DNA of 32,271 nt from Chara braunii (lineage: Eukaryota > Streptophyta > Charophyceae > Charales > Characeae): positions 357,640 through 389,910 of the forward strand of contig BFEA01000202.1 in assembly GCA_003427395.1 (NCBI GenBank). The letters run 5' to 3'. The position numbers and the translations under genes are program-made. Under the pieces are notes generated by a model that searched no databases, was not told the DNA's origin, and was given only the letters and a program-made list of their open reading frames with translations. Shown in pieces: positions 18,347 through 28,760 of this stretch; the stretch's first letter is position 1; each line of letters starts with the position of its first letter.

Positions 18347-20283
18347 ATGGATGACTATCCCATCCAGGGCCTGTTGGCCCTTTCTGTCCTATTGGGCCCA
18401 ATATTCCGGCTAATGTTCTCGTTGGGATTCGGACGTGTCTGTGCGTCCCGCATGTTGTTGAAATCCGGAACAGTGAAACCTGGGCCCACACCTGCAGAGC
18501 AAGCAGAAATTGACCGGAGGCTGGCAGAAAGGAAGAAGGAAAAGGAAGCAAGGAAGAAACAGAAAGAAGAAGAGGCAAGGAAAAAGATGAAAGAGAAGAT
18601 AGAGAAAGAATTGAAAGAAGAATTGAAGAGTATAGAGGAAGAAGAAGAAGAAACATAACAGGAGGAAGAACAGACATTGCAAAGACATCGTCCCATTGAC
18701 ATTCCGGAGAGTAGTACAGCACAGCGGCTTCCTGTTGAACCGCTGGATTGGGCTGGACAGTACTACTACTCCAGCGAACCCTTGAAGGAATCCGAAGAAG
18801 AACGCGACGTGTTCATTGCCAAATTCGCCACTGTGACAGACAACGTTGAACGCAACCTGATGCTAGAGGAAAAAAGGGCGGAGCTGAACAGAAAGTTGCT
18901 GGCTGCCAGACGACAAGAAGTAGAATAAAAGAAAAGATTGCAGGCAGAAGGGGAAAGGTTGCAGAAGGCGTTAGAAGCGCAAAAGGAAAAACCCTCTGCG
19001 ACTGAGGAACAGCTGACACTCCTCAGGGAGGCCGTCCTCAACACAAGGCAAGACATGAACTTGATGCGTCAGACCTTGCAACGCGTAGAAACACATCAGG
19101 TGGAATTCGAAACGGTCTGGAACAACTTCCTCGAGAAGTCAGCCAAGGATGTTGACCAACATGTCCAGACATACATCAGGGTTTTGGATGAGCACGTCAC
19201 TAAGACATTCACCCCGGAGGTCATAGAGAAGATTGTAAAGGGAGCTGGAGGTGGCGGAGGAGATGGTGATGATGATGGCGATGATGACAAGAAAGGGAAG
19301 AAGAAGATTGGGGATCCAAAAGAAAAACTTCCTCAGGAAACCGGGCAGGTTAACAAGATAAAACTTAAACTGTCGTGGACCTATAATGGAAAGAAGGAGG
19401 AAAGTGTTCTGCATTGGGCGGCAGCAATTGAAATATATGTGTACGGACAACGTATTCCATACTGGGACAGGGTATCCTTGATCACGGATTGAAGCCGGCC
19501 CAAATATTAAAGGCAACTATGGATGAATTGTTGCAATGCCTTGATCACGGATTGACGCCGGCCCAAATATTAAACAGTTTTGCACGAGCACTCCCGGATC
19601 CCCTGAGAAGACAACTCTATCCCCGCACTAAAGAAGAGGGGATGACATATGAGAAGTTCGGCAAGATGGCAATAGATCACGCCGGCTTCCTCGCCGAAGC
19701 GAACTATTGCCATTACTGGAAGGATCTGCAAGCGGGTAAAAGATGGCAAAACCGCACTATCTCAGGGTCAATACCTGGGAAGGACAATCTCCTTCTAAAC
19801 TTTGAGGAAGGAGGCGCCGAGACTATATCCTGGGATCAGGAAGACTATGGTCTCGATGAACCCAACAGACCNGTAGCTCAGGAGGGGAGTTACGCGGCTG
19901 TTGCAGCCCGCGGGGCAGGGCGTCAAGGAAGAGGGCGTGGCCGAGGAAGAAGTCGCGGTCGTGGTGGACGAGGATTCGGCACCCAGAGGGGTGGTGGTGA
20001 AGGAAGCCACTACGTGGGAGGAAGGGGAAATGGTCCCTCGCAAGGTGGTCGTGGTTCTTATTCCACCTGGGGTAGAGAAAGAGGCATGTGGTACAATAAG
20101 TGGGACAAGCCATACCCACCACATCCAGGCCTACCCGAAGAAGAGCTTTGGAAAGATTTGGGAATCACAGAAAAGGTTTGGGCGGAGAGAAAGAAAGCAG
20201 ACCAATGCCTCAAATGTAGGGACCCCGACCACATTGTCCCCTATTGCCCTGACTATAGGGGGGCAAAAGGGAACAACCAGTAG
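18347..20283 (+). pseudogene. gag: Ty3/Gypsy gag (broken)
   Basis: This is the structural protein that would form the retroelement particle and bind its RNA. ATG at 18,347 (MDDYPIQG) opens a hydrophobic segment, followed by a long charged coiled coil rich in Glu/Lys, interrupted by TAA at 18,656-18,658 and 18,926-18,928 in the same frame. A core gag region follows (LHWAAAIEIYVYGQRIPYWDRV). At 19,476-19,577 a 64-bp tandem duplication shifts the frame (64 is not a multiple of 3). The second frame continues with FARALPDPLRRQLYP, an RG-rich stretch and a CCHC zinc knuckle (CLKCRDPDHIVPYC, CX2CX4HX4C) before the TAG at 20,281. It resembles gag of plant Ty3 elements; the long N-terminal coiled coil is notable. 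Confidence 0.8.
19476..19577 (+). repeat. 64-bp tandem duplication inside gag
   Basis: The string CCTTGATCACGGATTGA, followed by (A/C)GCCGGCCCAAATATTAAA, occurs twice with a 64-bp offset. The two copies differ at one base. Because 64 is not divisible by three, the duplication itself moves the gag frame. Confidence 0.85.
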
Positions 20284-20285
20284 AG

Positions 20286-20471
20286 GTGCCAGTTGCCTCT
20301 ATCGGGGCTTCGAATGTTGAAAAATCAGAATCCTCTCTTTCGAAGGCCCCAATGGCAGAAACTGAAGAGGAAGGAAGTCCCCATCTAGTGCACTGTCTAG
20401 AGGTGGCAAATGTATGCACCTCTCTAGATGGATCCGGGGTAATGAGTTGGCCGCTCGTCGCCAAACCTTGA
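20286..20471 (+). pseudogene. Gag-pol junction segment in a third frame
   Basis: Sixty-one codons between the gag stop and the pol frame (PVASIGASNVEKSESSLSKAP, then EVANVCTSLDG). The protein-like, Ser/Glu-rich composition and position suggest that it is the N-terminal part of pol, linked to the protease frame by a frameshift near 20,460. Whether the shifts are mutations or programmed cannot be told from one copy. Confidence 0.4.
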
Positions 20472-23321
20472 CTGGAATGCGAAAGAAAAAAGGACAGCTA
20501 ATAATTGCAGATCTTGAAATAAATCGAGTCAGAGTAGGAGGTATGATAGACAGCGGGTCTACACGCAGTTATATTAGTAAGAAAGGTTTGCAGAAACTGC
20601 ATCTTGGGCTTAAGGTTAAGAAATTAAATGAGCCCATTGTAAGTAAGTTAGCTAATAGTAGTGAAACCGTCATGGATCGATACGTTGAGGGGGTACAAGT
20701 ATACTTCCGGCTCGAGGCAGAGGGGAAGGTGGAACGTGTTCTCCACTCTCTAACCTTCTTGGTGGAGGATAACTTGCCCTTTGATGTGTTGTTAGGAATA
20801 GATTGGGGTAAGGCTGCACATGCAGATCTGAAGTTGAGGGAACATGAATGTTGGCTTCCAAGTCCGCAAGGAGGTAAGAAAAAAATCCGCCTCTATCATG
20901 AATCTGGAAAGGAAAGCAGGCTAGCTCACTGTTGCATGAGTGCCTCAGCGTTCGCTTGCCATGTAAAAAAACACAACTCGTACGACCAAGTCTTTGTTGC
21001 ATATGTGCGTCAGGTAAAGGAGGGAGAAACTAAGGAAGAAGTCAGGTCCCAAGAGATTGAGAGGATCTTGAAAGAGTTCGCAGATGTGGCGGAAGCCCCA
21101 AGCGGTGTGGTAGAAAGACCAATCCGACACCGCATTGACATCATTCCAGGGAGCGCACCCCCGAAGGGGCCTACCTATCGTATGTCGCCCCAGGAATTGG
21201 ATGAACTGCGAACCCAACTCGATGAGTTGCTGAAGAATGGTTGGATAAGACCTAGCTCGTTGCCCTATGGTGCGTCTGTGCTCTTTGTACCAAAGAAGGA
21301 TGGCGGCGTTCACATGTGTATAGATTATAGGAGATTAAATAATATAACAGTAAAGAATGTTGAACTATTACCGCGAATAGATGATTTGTTGGATCGCGTG
21401 CAGGGTAGCAAAATATTTTCCAAGATTGATTTGAAATCCGGCTACCATCAGATTGAGGTTGAGCCGGAAGACCAACATTAGACTGCCTTCAGGACAAGGT
21501 ATGGGCATTATGAATTTATAGTTTTTCCCTTTGGTCTCACGAATGCCCGTGCCACTTTCCAAAGAACGATGAATGAACTCTTTCGTGAGTGGCTCAACAA
21601 ATTTGTGATTATCTACTTAGACGATATTTTGATTTTCAGCAAGGATGAAAAAGAGCATGCTGAGCACCTTCGACTTGTGCTAAATAAGCCAAGAGAAGCA
21701 AAATTCAAATTAAACCCAAAGAAGTGCGAATGGGCTAAGCGTCAGGTACTGTACCTAGGACATGTGATTGATGGAGATGGGGTCAAACCGGAAGATGCCA
21801 AAATAGCAGCAATCAGAGATTGGTCGAACCCCCCCACCTTGACTGAGTTGCGGTCGTTCCTTGGGTTAGCCAACTATTATCTCAAGTTTGTAAAACACTT
21901 TACGATAATAGCTGCACCCCTTCACAGGTTGCTTAAGAAAGAGGTAATTTGGAAGTGGTATTCAGACTGCACGATGTTCTTCAAGCGTCTGAAGAAGTGT
22001 TTGATCAATTATCCGGTTCTGAAAGTGGAAGACCCATCCTTACCTTTCGTAGTCACAACAGACGCTAGTCAATATGGTATAGGTGCTATACTCCAGCAAG
22101 ATGATGGGCATGGATACAGACCTGTGAAGTTTATGTCTTGCCGCTTACCTAATGAGAAAGTGGCCGCCTCCACGTATGAAAGAGAGTTGTATGCTCTTCG
22201 TGAGGCTCTCAATTATTGGCGACACCATCTTCTGGGAAGGCATTTTAAGGTATACTCCGACCATGAAACGCTTCGCTGGCTCAAAACGCAAGCTCGAATG
22301 ACACCTAAGTTGACAAGGTGGGCTGTGAAAATTGATATGTTTGATTTTGAATTGAAGCCAGTAAAGGGTAAGTATAACGTTGTTGCTGATGCACTAAGTC
22401 GTAGAACAAACTTTTTCGGTACTATAGTGACTTACTTAGATGTGGGTGCTGACCTACAAGAAAAGATTAGGAAGGTGTATTCCTCTGATTCTATCTATGG
22501 GACCATGATTAAGCAAGTACAAGAAAAACCAGCAGAATTTTCCGATTATAAAGTTACTCAGGGTCTATTGTTCGAACGAACTGATGTGAACGATAGGCTG
22601 TGTATACCAAATAATGAAGAGATCAAGAGTATGATCTTAGGGGAATGTCATGATACAAAGGGTCATTTTGGGTGGAAGAAGACCTACGGAACTTTGTTGC
22701 GTTCCTACACCTGGCCTCGAATGAAGACAGACTGTATCGCGTATATGCAAGGTTGTCAAGTATGCCAACGAAACAAGAGCACCACGCAATCGCCCCTTGG
22801 GCTACTTAAGCCCTTGCCTATCCCTACCGGCCCTGGAGATTCCGTTTTTATAGATTTCATGGATACTAAAGTGAAAAGAAGGAATGGGAAAACGCAAGTA
22901 ATGGTCATAGTGGATAGATTCACTAAGTATGTTGTTTTTGTAGCTTTGTCTTCGGAAGCAAAGACTGATTTGGTAATTCGGGAATTCTTTAACCATTGGG
23001 TAAGAGACTTTGGACATCCCTTGACTATTGTAAGTGACAGAGATACCAGGTTCACAAGTGAACAATGGCAGCAACTGATGAATGTATATGGCTCTAAGTT
23101 GACTATGTCATTAGGCAGACATCCTGAGACTAATGGCCAGTGCCTATAATAACTCTGTGCACCGATCTACGTGTAAGACTCCTATTGAGTTACATCTGGG
23201 ATGGCGTCCACGCAGACCCATTGATCGATTGAACCCGGATCAAGTACATAAGTTTCCTATAGGGACTAGTGAATTTGCAGTCCAATATCAATGTCCATAC
23301 AAGTCTGACTTGTCAAACTGA
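20414..23321 (+). pseudogene. pol: Ty3/Gypsy pol: protease, reverse transcriptase, RNase H, integrase (broken)
   Basis: Domains run in Ty3 order. Aspartic protease has MIDSGSTRSYIS (DSG at 20,549-20,557) and LLGIDWG. Reverse transcriptase has PYGASVLFVPKKDGG, MCIDYRRLNN and the catalytic YLDD (21,614-21,625). RNase H has VVTTDASQYGIGAIL and the YSDHETLRWL segment. Integrase has an HX4H...CX2C zinc site (first H at 22,649-22,651; CQVC at 22,754-22,765) and the core aspartates in VFIDFMD and IVSDRD. A TAG at 21,479-21,481 interrupts reverse transcriptase, most simply one substitution. At about 23,139 the integrase core ends at HPETNGQ and resumes in another frame with AYNNSVHRSTCKTPIE, so a segment containing the catalytic glutamate is missing. 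The integrase tail ends near 23,321, with no chromodomain or 3' LTR. Confidence 0.92.
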
Positions 23322-23323
23322 CG

Positions 23324-25080
23324 TTCTCCAGCCTTACCTCCTTATCTAAGTATGAATTTATTCACACTTCACTGATCTTCATGTACGATGCTTATCTACC
23401 ACTGAGTATATTTTACTGTATATCCTGATGTATGTTATATACCAGTTGGGATTGCCATGTATGAATTGATTCATATATCTCAAACATTAGGTAGACGACA
23501 ACCGACTTGTAGTTAGTCATTCAGTGGTTAAAAATGATTTCATGGTTTCAACTTTACTGTTTGCCCATAACAAGATGAAATTTTTAGTACCTGCAAGGGC
23601 ATTGTTCTTTCTTTTGGATGTAGGATGTCGTCTGCAAGGGCGACTGGAGTCATCGTTGTTAGAGGCCTTGGCTATTGCAGAAGTCTATCAAGTGCGGTCG
23701 TTGCTGCAACTGAGAACATTTATAATTGTGAGCGGTTTGGCAAGATTGCGCTTCCCATGCAGGGTAACCGTCCACTCCACGAGGACATTCATGCTCGTGT
23801 CCAGGCGTTTCTTTCGTCCTCGTTTCCCGCCACTTTTCACTATAATGTCATGGCGGCAGTATGCGATAGGCCCGTCCTCATAATCGATTTTTATTGACTA
23901 CAATTATCACCTTATTCTATCATAACTACTCTATGTGACTGCATGATAAAATAGTAACCTCGCCACTCATGCACACCTACATACCATACTATGCAAAACT
24001 GTCGCGTATAGTCTGCACACGCTACACCATAATAGCTTACACACACTGCGATCGAACGTAATCCCAATACATACAATATACAAACCCCGATGAATTGAAC
24101 CTCACAGTCCACTTAATACATCTCCTTCACTTGCTTCAAAGAAAACAATATCGCCACGCTATACAAACAAGAAATACACACACACACACACTAGACACCC
24201 TATCTTCGATTACGTACCAGCTAACAATAACCCTCATCGCTCCACTTTTTCAAATACAAACCGTACACATGCATAAAGCATATAACTTAATCCCGTGTCC
24301 GCACATCTCCGTTTAAACAATATATACTTCTATGTATTACCAGACTAAAAACAAGATATGCACCTACACCCAACACTCGTTTGCAAAAATAACTACATCA
24401 AGACTTACAATTTACGGACGCTTATGCCTACTAATAACATGAGTTTTCCACTACAGGTACGCCAACACTCGGGTACACTGCACAGTAAAATGTTTTTTTT
24501 TTAATTAAACATGCACTATCTTCTTACTATTTATTTTTTTTCCGTAAAAAAATATTAATGGTTTAATAAGTACAAACCTGTTCTAAAGTACAACTTCCTG
24601 TTTTTTTTTTAGATATTCATCAGCATGGATTGTACTTTGTCGTAGTCATTTATTTAACCACTCGGTTAGAATCACACTCACAAAAATGTATGATTGATAT
24701 GATAATACTCCTTTTCTTTGTCAACATTTAAAATGTAACTTGTGCAGAAAAATATGCATGAATAATAGTGTTTTATACCCCTATACGGAGATTATGTTTC
24801 ACTCATACTATCAATAACACAGAACCGGTGGAGATGGAATCGAGTAGAGTATAATAATACCTTCTCATCTACCCCATGTTCCCAATTGAAACATTATGAT
24901 CTGTACGAATAATGATACCAACACAAGTATTTTGTTTTCTAAGTACAACAAAAAATCCGTTGATATGGTTATATTATTATTTTTAAAAATTTTATGTTGT
25001 ATTTTATTATTTTTTTTTCGAAACAAAATTCTCTTAAGCAACACAGCTGTCCTGTTGTTCTTTTTTTGTAACGAAGGATG
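23324..25080. other. AT-rich unassigned flank, no 3' LTR
   Basis: The Ty3 reading ends abruptly, and I find no copy of the LTR-like sequence seen at 17,200-17,391, so the element is truncated here. A perfect inverted repeat TATGAAT/ATTCATA lies near 23,460. One open frame (23,625-23,897) is listed separately. From about 24,000 the sequence is AT-rich with homopolymer T runs and a short (CA)n tract near 24,178, and no coding signal. Confidence 0.5.
23625..23897 (+). CDS. Unrecognised 90-residue open frame
   Basis: I do not recognise this frame. It reads with fairly protein-like composition, including ERFGKIALPMQGNRPLHEDI and FHYNVMAAVCDRPVLIIDFY at the C-terminus, and no low-complexity bias, in an otherwise AT-rich flank. 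The start codon is uncertain. It may be a remnant exon or a fragment of another element. An overlapping frame (23,524-23,883) looks less protein-like. Confidence 0.2.
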   Translation: MSSARATGVIVVRGLGYCRSLSSAVVAATENIYNCERFGKIALPMQGNRPLHEDIHARVQAFLSSSFPATFHYNVMAAVCDRPVLIIDFY

Positions 25081-25254
25081 ATTTTGCCTCTAGTGCCAGC
25101 GGCGTGTCTGGAGTGTATTTTTTGGCTGTGACAGACCTTTCTTTGTTTCGTGGATGTTTTGCTGGCTTGTGATGGGGTGTGAATCAACAGTCTGTAGAGT
25201 TTTCCATCTGGTGTGGGTGAGTGATAGTCTACTTTGATTTTGGTTAAGGTAGAT

Positions 25255-25337
25255 TATCATTTACAGTGTAATCAGTGAGGGGATTCTGCAGACTGNTATC
25301 ATTTACAGTGTAATCAGTGAGGGGATTCTGCAGACTG
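25255..25337 (+). repeat. 41-bp exact duplication around a single N
   Basis: The 41 bases at 25,255-25,295 are repeated exactly at 25,297-25,337, separated only by one N at 25,296. An exact overlap beside an N is what an unmerged contig join looks like, so the duplication is probably an assembly artefact. It lies directly upstream of the ribozyme core. Confidence 0.85.
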
Positions 25338-25339
25338 TT

Positions 25340-25400
25340 GAGGGTTCAGCCTCCTGATGAGTCGGCGAAACTCCGACGAAACAGTTTGTCACAGCCCCTC
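25340..25400 (+). ncRNA. Hammerhead ribozyme core (type I-like, minimal)
   Basis: The conserved core is complete: CTGATGA (25,354-25,360), a 5-bp stem II GTCGG/CCGAC (25,361-25,365 with 25,373-25,377), GAA (25,378-25,380), then a 3-bp stem III ACA/TGT (25,381-25,383 with 25,387-25,389) closed by GTT, and the cleavage nucleotide C at 25,390 (GTC). The A15.1-U16.1 and G10.1-C11.1 pairs are present. Stem I is weak: only a distal GAGGG/CCCTC pairing (25,340-25,344 with 25,396-25,400) is visible, with mismatched bases next to the core. Short stem III hammerheads are typical of retroelement copies (Penelope-like elements, retrozymes). Self-cleavage is an inference. Confidence 0.75.
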
Positions 25401-25457
25401 GTTTGTTGTCCTCTTCTCCCTCTCTGCCTACGGTTTACCGGGCAATTCTATTTGACG
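25354..25457 (+). mobile_element. Ribozyme-bearing retroelement end, copy 1
   Basis: The ribozyme is followed by about 67 bases ending TTTACCGGGCAATTC...TTTGACG, then ATATATA. The same tail occurs at 28,761-28,860, also ending ...TGACG against (TA)n. A constant 3' end abutting TA repeats suggests a retroelement that inserts at or generates TA microsatellites. No protein belonging to it is present in the window. Confidence 0.5.
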
Positions 25458-25469
25458 ATATATACCTAA

Positions 25470-25850
25470 GTTACCTGATCGGACATCCGGGACCTCCCTG
25501 ACCGTCCGGGGTTGTCCGCTCCGACAACCGCTCGGACATCCTCCACGAGCAATCTGTCCGAGTCCGAAAGAGAAAAAAAAAAAAAAAAACCTATAAAAAA
25601 TATGAAAAACAACTATGTTATGCAAAAAAATACACTGAACAACTTTTGTCGTGGGATGATATCGAAATTCGTTGTTAAAAAAAAATAAAAAAATAAAAAA
25701 AGACACCCCCAATTTGTTTTCGTTTTTTTTCGTGTTTTTAATGGCTAAAAAGAAAGTTGTCCGGGCCTAGACGTCCGGCACCCCCCTGACTATCCAGCCA
25801 GGACGTCCAGCCAAGACGTCCTACCATCGGACAACTGGATACATATCTAA
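25470..25850 (-). mobile_element. Old relative of the (TA)n-associated repeat family
   Basis: A GC-rich block with GGACATCC and GTCCGG motifs (25,480-25,565) leads into poly-A, then a ATGTTATGCAAAAAAATACACTGAACAACTTTTGTC stretch shared in diverged form with the elements at 27,185 and 27,946, and ends in a second GC-rich block (25,760-25,835). The order matches the reverse-oriented family members, but terminal sequences differ, so this is a distant or divergent subfamily. Confidence 0.5.
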
Positions 25851-25875
25851 AAATTAGTAACAAAAATACATATGC

Positions 25876-26197
25876 CCCACCGAAAAATCGCTTAAAATTC
25901 CCGATTTGACAGTACGCCCTAACCTATGCATATTTTCACATAGAACTATTACCATTAATTACAATTAGGAGGAATGCAATATATGATTAAACACACTCAT
26001 GTGTATATATACATATTTTACCACCATCTTGTCTTTACACCTACGAGTTGGCCATAAACAGTCTTTGTTAAGGTTATAAGGCATCGAGCTTTATTGATCA
26101 TAACACGTCGGAATAAAATACGTTTTTACCCATGAATCATCCTTGTTTGCTCGAACATAAACCCACTAAATAGGGCATAAACTATGATCATAAACCT
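25876..26197. repeat. Diverged direct repeat, copy A
   Basis: AT-rich sequence containing CGATTTGACAGTACGCCCTAACC-like text, then an ACTATTACCATTAATTACAAT string and an AAGGCATC...CATAAACCCA string. The same ordered strings occur at 26,785-27,055. No gene is present; it is a decayed interspersed or tandem repeat. Confidence 0.55.
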
Positions 26198-26784
26198 TTT
26201 AGATAATGATAAAACATAAGTTAATTAACTCACTACTTCCCTGATTAAAAAAGAAGTCTGATCCTTTGTTCCCAGAAATGATTTGTAGACTGGTTGGATA
26301 TCATTCGCGCAGGATTATTTAAATTTGTAAGTGTCATCCTCAACCTACACATACCCTTATATAAGTTAAACAAATATAAAGTTGTGTACATAATGTACAA
26401 AAAATGATAACCAACCCCCCTTTATGTTAATGCTATAAGTATGTCAATAATGAAAATCCCAAAAAAATTGAGTCCAGAAGTAGGATGTTGCCGCGACAAA
26501 AAAAACAAGCAACGCTCGGATAAGTTCAGTAAGCGTGATCATTATGTTATTTATTGTTTTTATTTTATTTTATTTTTTTGAAGCAAAACTTTCATAAGTA
26601 ACAAAAATGCTTAGTGTAATGTTTTTTTAATAATTGACAGATCCTTTCCAATAACTTTCGTAATACCTTGCGAATGTATTTAAATCGCGATCGACAACCA
26701 CAATCAAACCAATGAGTATTCATTCACCTTGACTTATATGATGTTCCACTAAGAGATGAATTTAATCAATAAATTGTTATTCGT
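26198..26784. other. AT-rich spacer between direct repeats
   Basis: No gene, RNA or clear repeat is seen. The stretch is AT-rich with scattered homopolymer runs. Confidence 0.5.
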
Positions 26785-27055
26785 CCCCTTAAAAAATGCC
26801 TTAAGCTTTCGATTTCACAGAACGGCCTAACCTACATTTTTTTGACACTATTACCAGTAATAACAATCAGGAGTAATACAAATATATGACGAAATGCACT
26901 CGTACTGTTTACCATTACTTTCCTCTCTGATTTTTTTATTCTTTACACACAAGCTGTTAGAAGTCAGTCCTTGTTACGCAGCGTAAGGCATCCAACCTTA
27001 TGCGTCATAGCAAATACCCACTGATACTAGAGCATAAACCCATTTAATCACAATA
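26785..27055. repeat. Diverged direct repeat, copy B
   Basis: Shares with 25,876-26,197 the ordered strings CGATTTCACAGAACGGCCTAACC, ACTATTACCAGTAATAACAAT, CAGTCCTTGTTA, AAGGCATC and GCATAAACCCA, about 900 bases apart. Internal gaps and substitutions show an old duplication. Confidence 0.55.
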
Positions 27056-27184
27056 AGGAAAAAAATACCAGATATGTGATATTTCTCTGCACTACGATGC
27101 AGCAGGAAAAAACAAACAAACAATGCTCCTAGTTGATTCCATAAATGCGATAATTATGATATAGTTTTTATTTTTTTACTTGGA

Positions 27185-27873
27185 AGATTAGGTTGGTCGG
27201 GCACCAAAGCGTAAGAACGCGAAAAAAAAAAAAGAAAAAAAAAGAAAAAAAAAATTGTCCGTAAATCTGAAAGACATATATGTTATGCAGAAAGATAAAC
27301 TGAACAACATTTGTCTCCGCGTGACATCCAAATTTGTTACCAAATTTGAAATAAAAATAAAATAGAGAAAGTCAAAAAAAATAATAAAAATAACTAATTT
27401 TAGGAAATAATTAAAATCAAAGTGCGGGCGGGCACGTTTTAAACACCTCTATCTTTGAAGATTTTTCATTTTGTTTTGGCTTAGTCAAATTCCTTGAAAA
27501 TTCATATATGTGTATCTCACATGATACACAACTCATTAAAAAAATATAAAAAAATAATAAAATTATTTAGGTCCCGAAACAAAATGAAAACAAAAAGAGA
27601 AAAAAAAAAAAAAAAACAAAATAGTGAGTGGGTGAGCACGTTTTGACACCACCATTTTTGGAATCTCAAAATTTAGAGACATGTACCTCACATCATAGAG
27701 AACTCATAAAAAAAAACATTCAAGAAAAAATAATAATTTTTAGGCCCCGAAATATTTTTTGGCGGGGTCCGAACCTGTTCAGGTTCGAAGAGGTTCGGCC
27801 CACGAACAGGACCCCTAACGCCCGAACGTACGGAGGTTGGCCCGGGGGCCTCCGTACGTACGGGCTGGTAACC
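27185..27873 (-). mobile_element. (TA)n-associated TIR element, copy 1 (degraded ends)
   Basis: Reverse orientation relative to the copy at 31,385. The left part is degraded (AGGTTGGTCGGGCACC, then poly-A). The body has two copies of the CACGTTTT(G/A)A(A/C)ACACC unit (near 27,436 and 27,638). The right end CCTCCGTACGTACGGGCTGGTAACC matches the reversed left end of other copies, but the final CCCTG has decayed to CCG before the TA tract. Confidence 0.7.
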
Positions 27874-27874
27874 G

Positions 27875-27912
<38 letters not shown>

Positions 27913-27945
27913 CGGGCTATATCGTTATATATATATATATATATA
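27874..27945. repeat. (TA)n tract between copies 1 and 2
   Basis: TA repeats interrupted by ACGGGCTATATCGTT. They directly join two elements of the same family, so one microsatellite received, or was produced by, both insertions. Confidence 0.8.
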
Positions 27946-28712
27946 CAGGGTTGCCGGCATTCGGGAGCGGCCGAACACCCAAACCCGAACGCCCGAACGT
28001 ACGGGACCCCCTCTCGACGCGTTTGGTCGTTCGGTCGAACGCGGACCCCCCCCCAAAAAAAAAAAAAAAAAAAAAAAGTTTCCAAAACAATCTGAAAAAA
28101 CAATATCTGATGTAGAAGAATAAACTAAACAACATTTGCCTCAACAGTACATACAAATTCTTTACCCAATTTGAAATACAAATCAAATACAAAAAATAAA
28201 TAATATTGATAAAAATAAGAAAAAATAAAACGAGAACGAAATTATTGCGTGGATGAGCACGTTTTTGACACCGCCATCTTCGGCGATTTTTCATTTTTTT
28301 TGGCTTTGTCAAATGCCATGAAATTTTATACATATGTATCTTACATAATAGAGAACCTATAAATAAAATTTGAAAAAATAATAATATTTTTCATGCTCGA
28401 AATAAAGGGAAAATAAAAAATGAAAAGAGAAAAAAAAGAAACTAGTAAGTGGGCAAGCAAGTTTTGACACCACCATCATTGCCGATTTTTCATTATTGTT
28501 TGGCTTCATAGAATGCCTTCAAAATTAACAGGCAGGTAGCACGTAACAAAGAAATCACAAAAGAAAATTCAGGAAAAAATAATAATTTTTAGGTACCAAA
28601 ATAGTTTTTTCCGGGTTTCGAACCCCTTCGAGTTCGGGCCTCGTATGGGGACCCAAACGCCCGAACGTTCGGGGGTCAGCTTAGGGGCCTCCGTACCTTC
28701 GGCCTGGCAACC

Positions 28713-28715
<3 letters not shown>
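27946..28715 (-). mobile_element. (TA)n-associated TIR element, copy 2 (full length, 770 bp)
   Basis: Both ends are intact: CAGGGTTGCCGGC at the left and GGCCTGGCAACCCTG at the right, forming a 10-bp perfect TIR. The interior has a GC-rich subterminal block (GAACGCCCGAACGTACGGG), poly-A, and two diverged copies of a unit containing GACACC(G/A)CCATC. TA tracts flank both sides, so any target duplication is hidden. There is no coding capacity, so it must depend on enzymes from elsewhere. Confidence 0.8.

Positions 28716-28748
<33 letters not shown>
28716..28748. repeat. (TA)n tract
   Basis: An almost pure TA microsatellite between TIR element copy 2 and the truncated ribozyme-bearing element. 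Confidence 0.9.
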
Positions 28749-28750
<2 letters not shown>

Positions 28751-28760
28751 TATGTATAAT

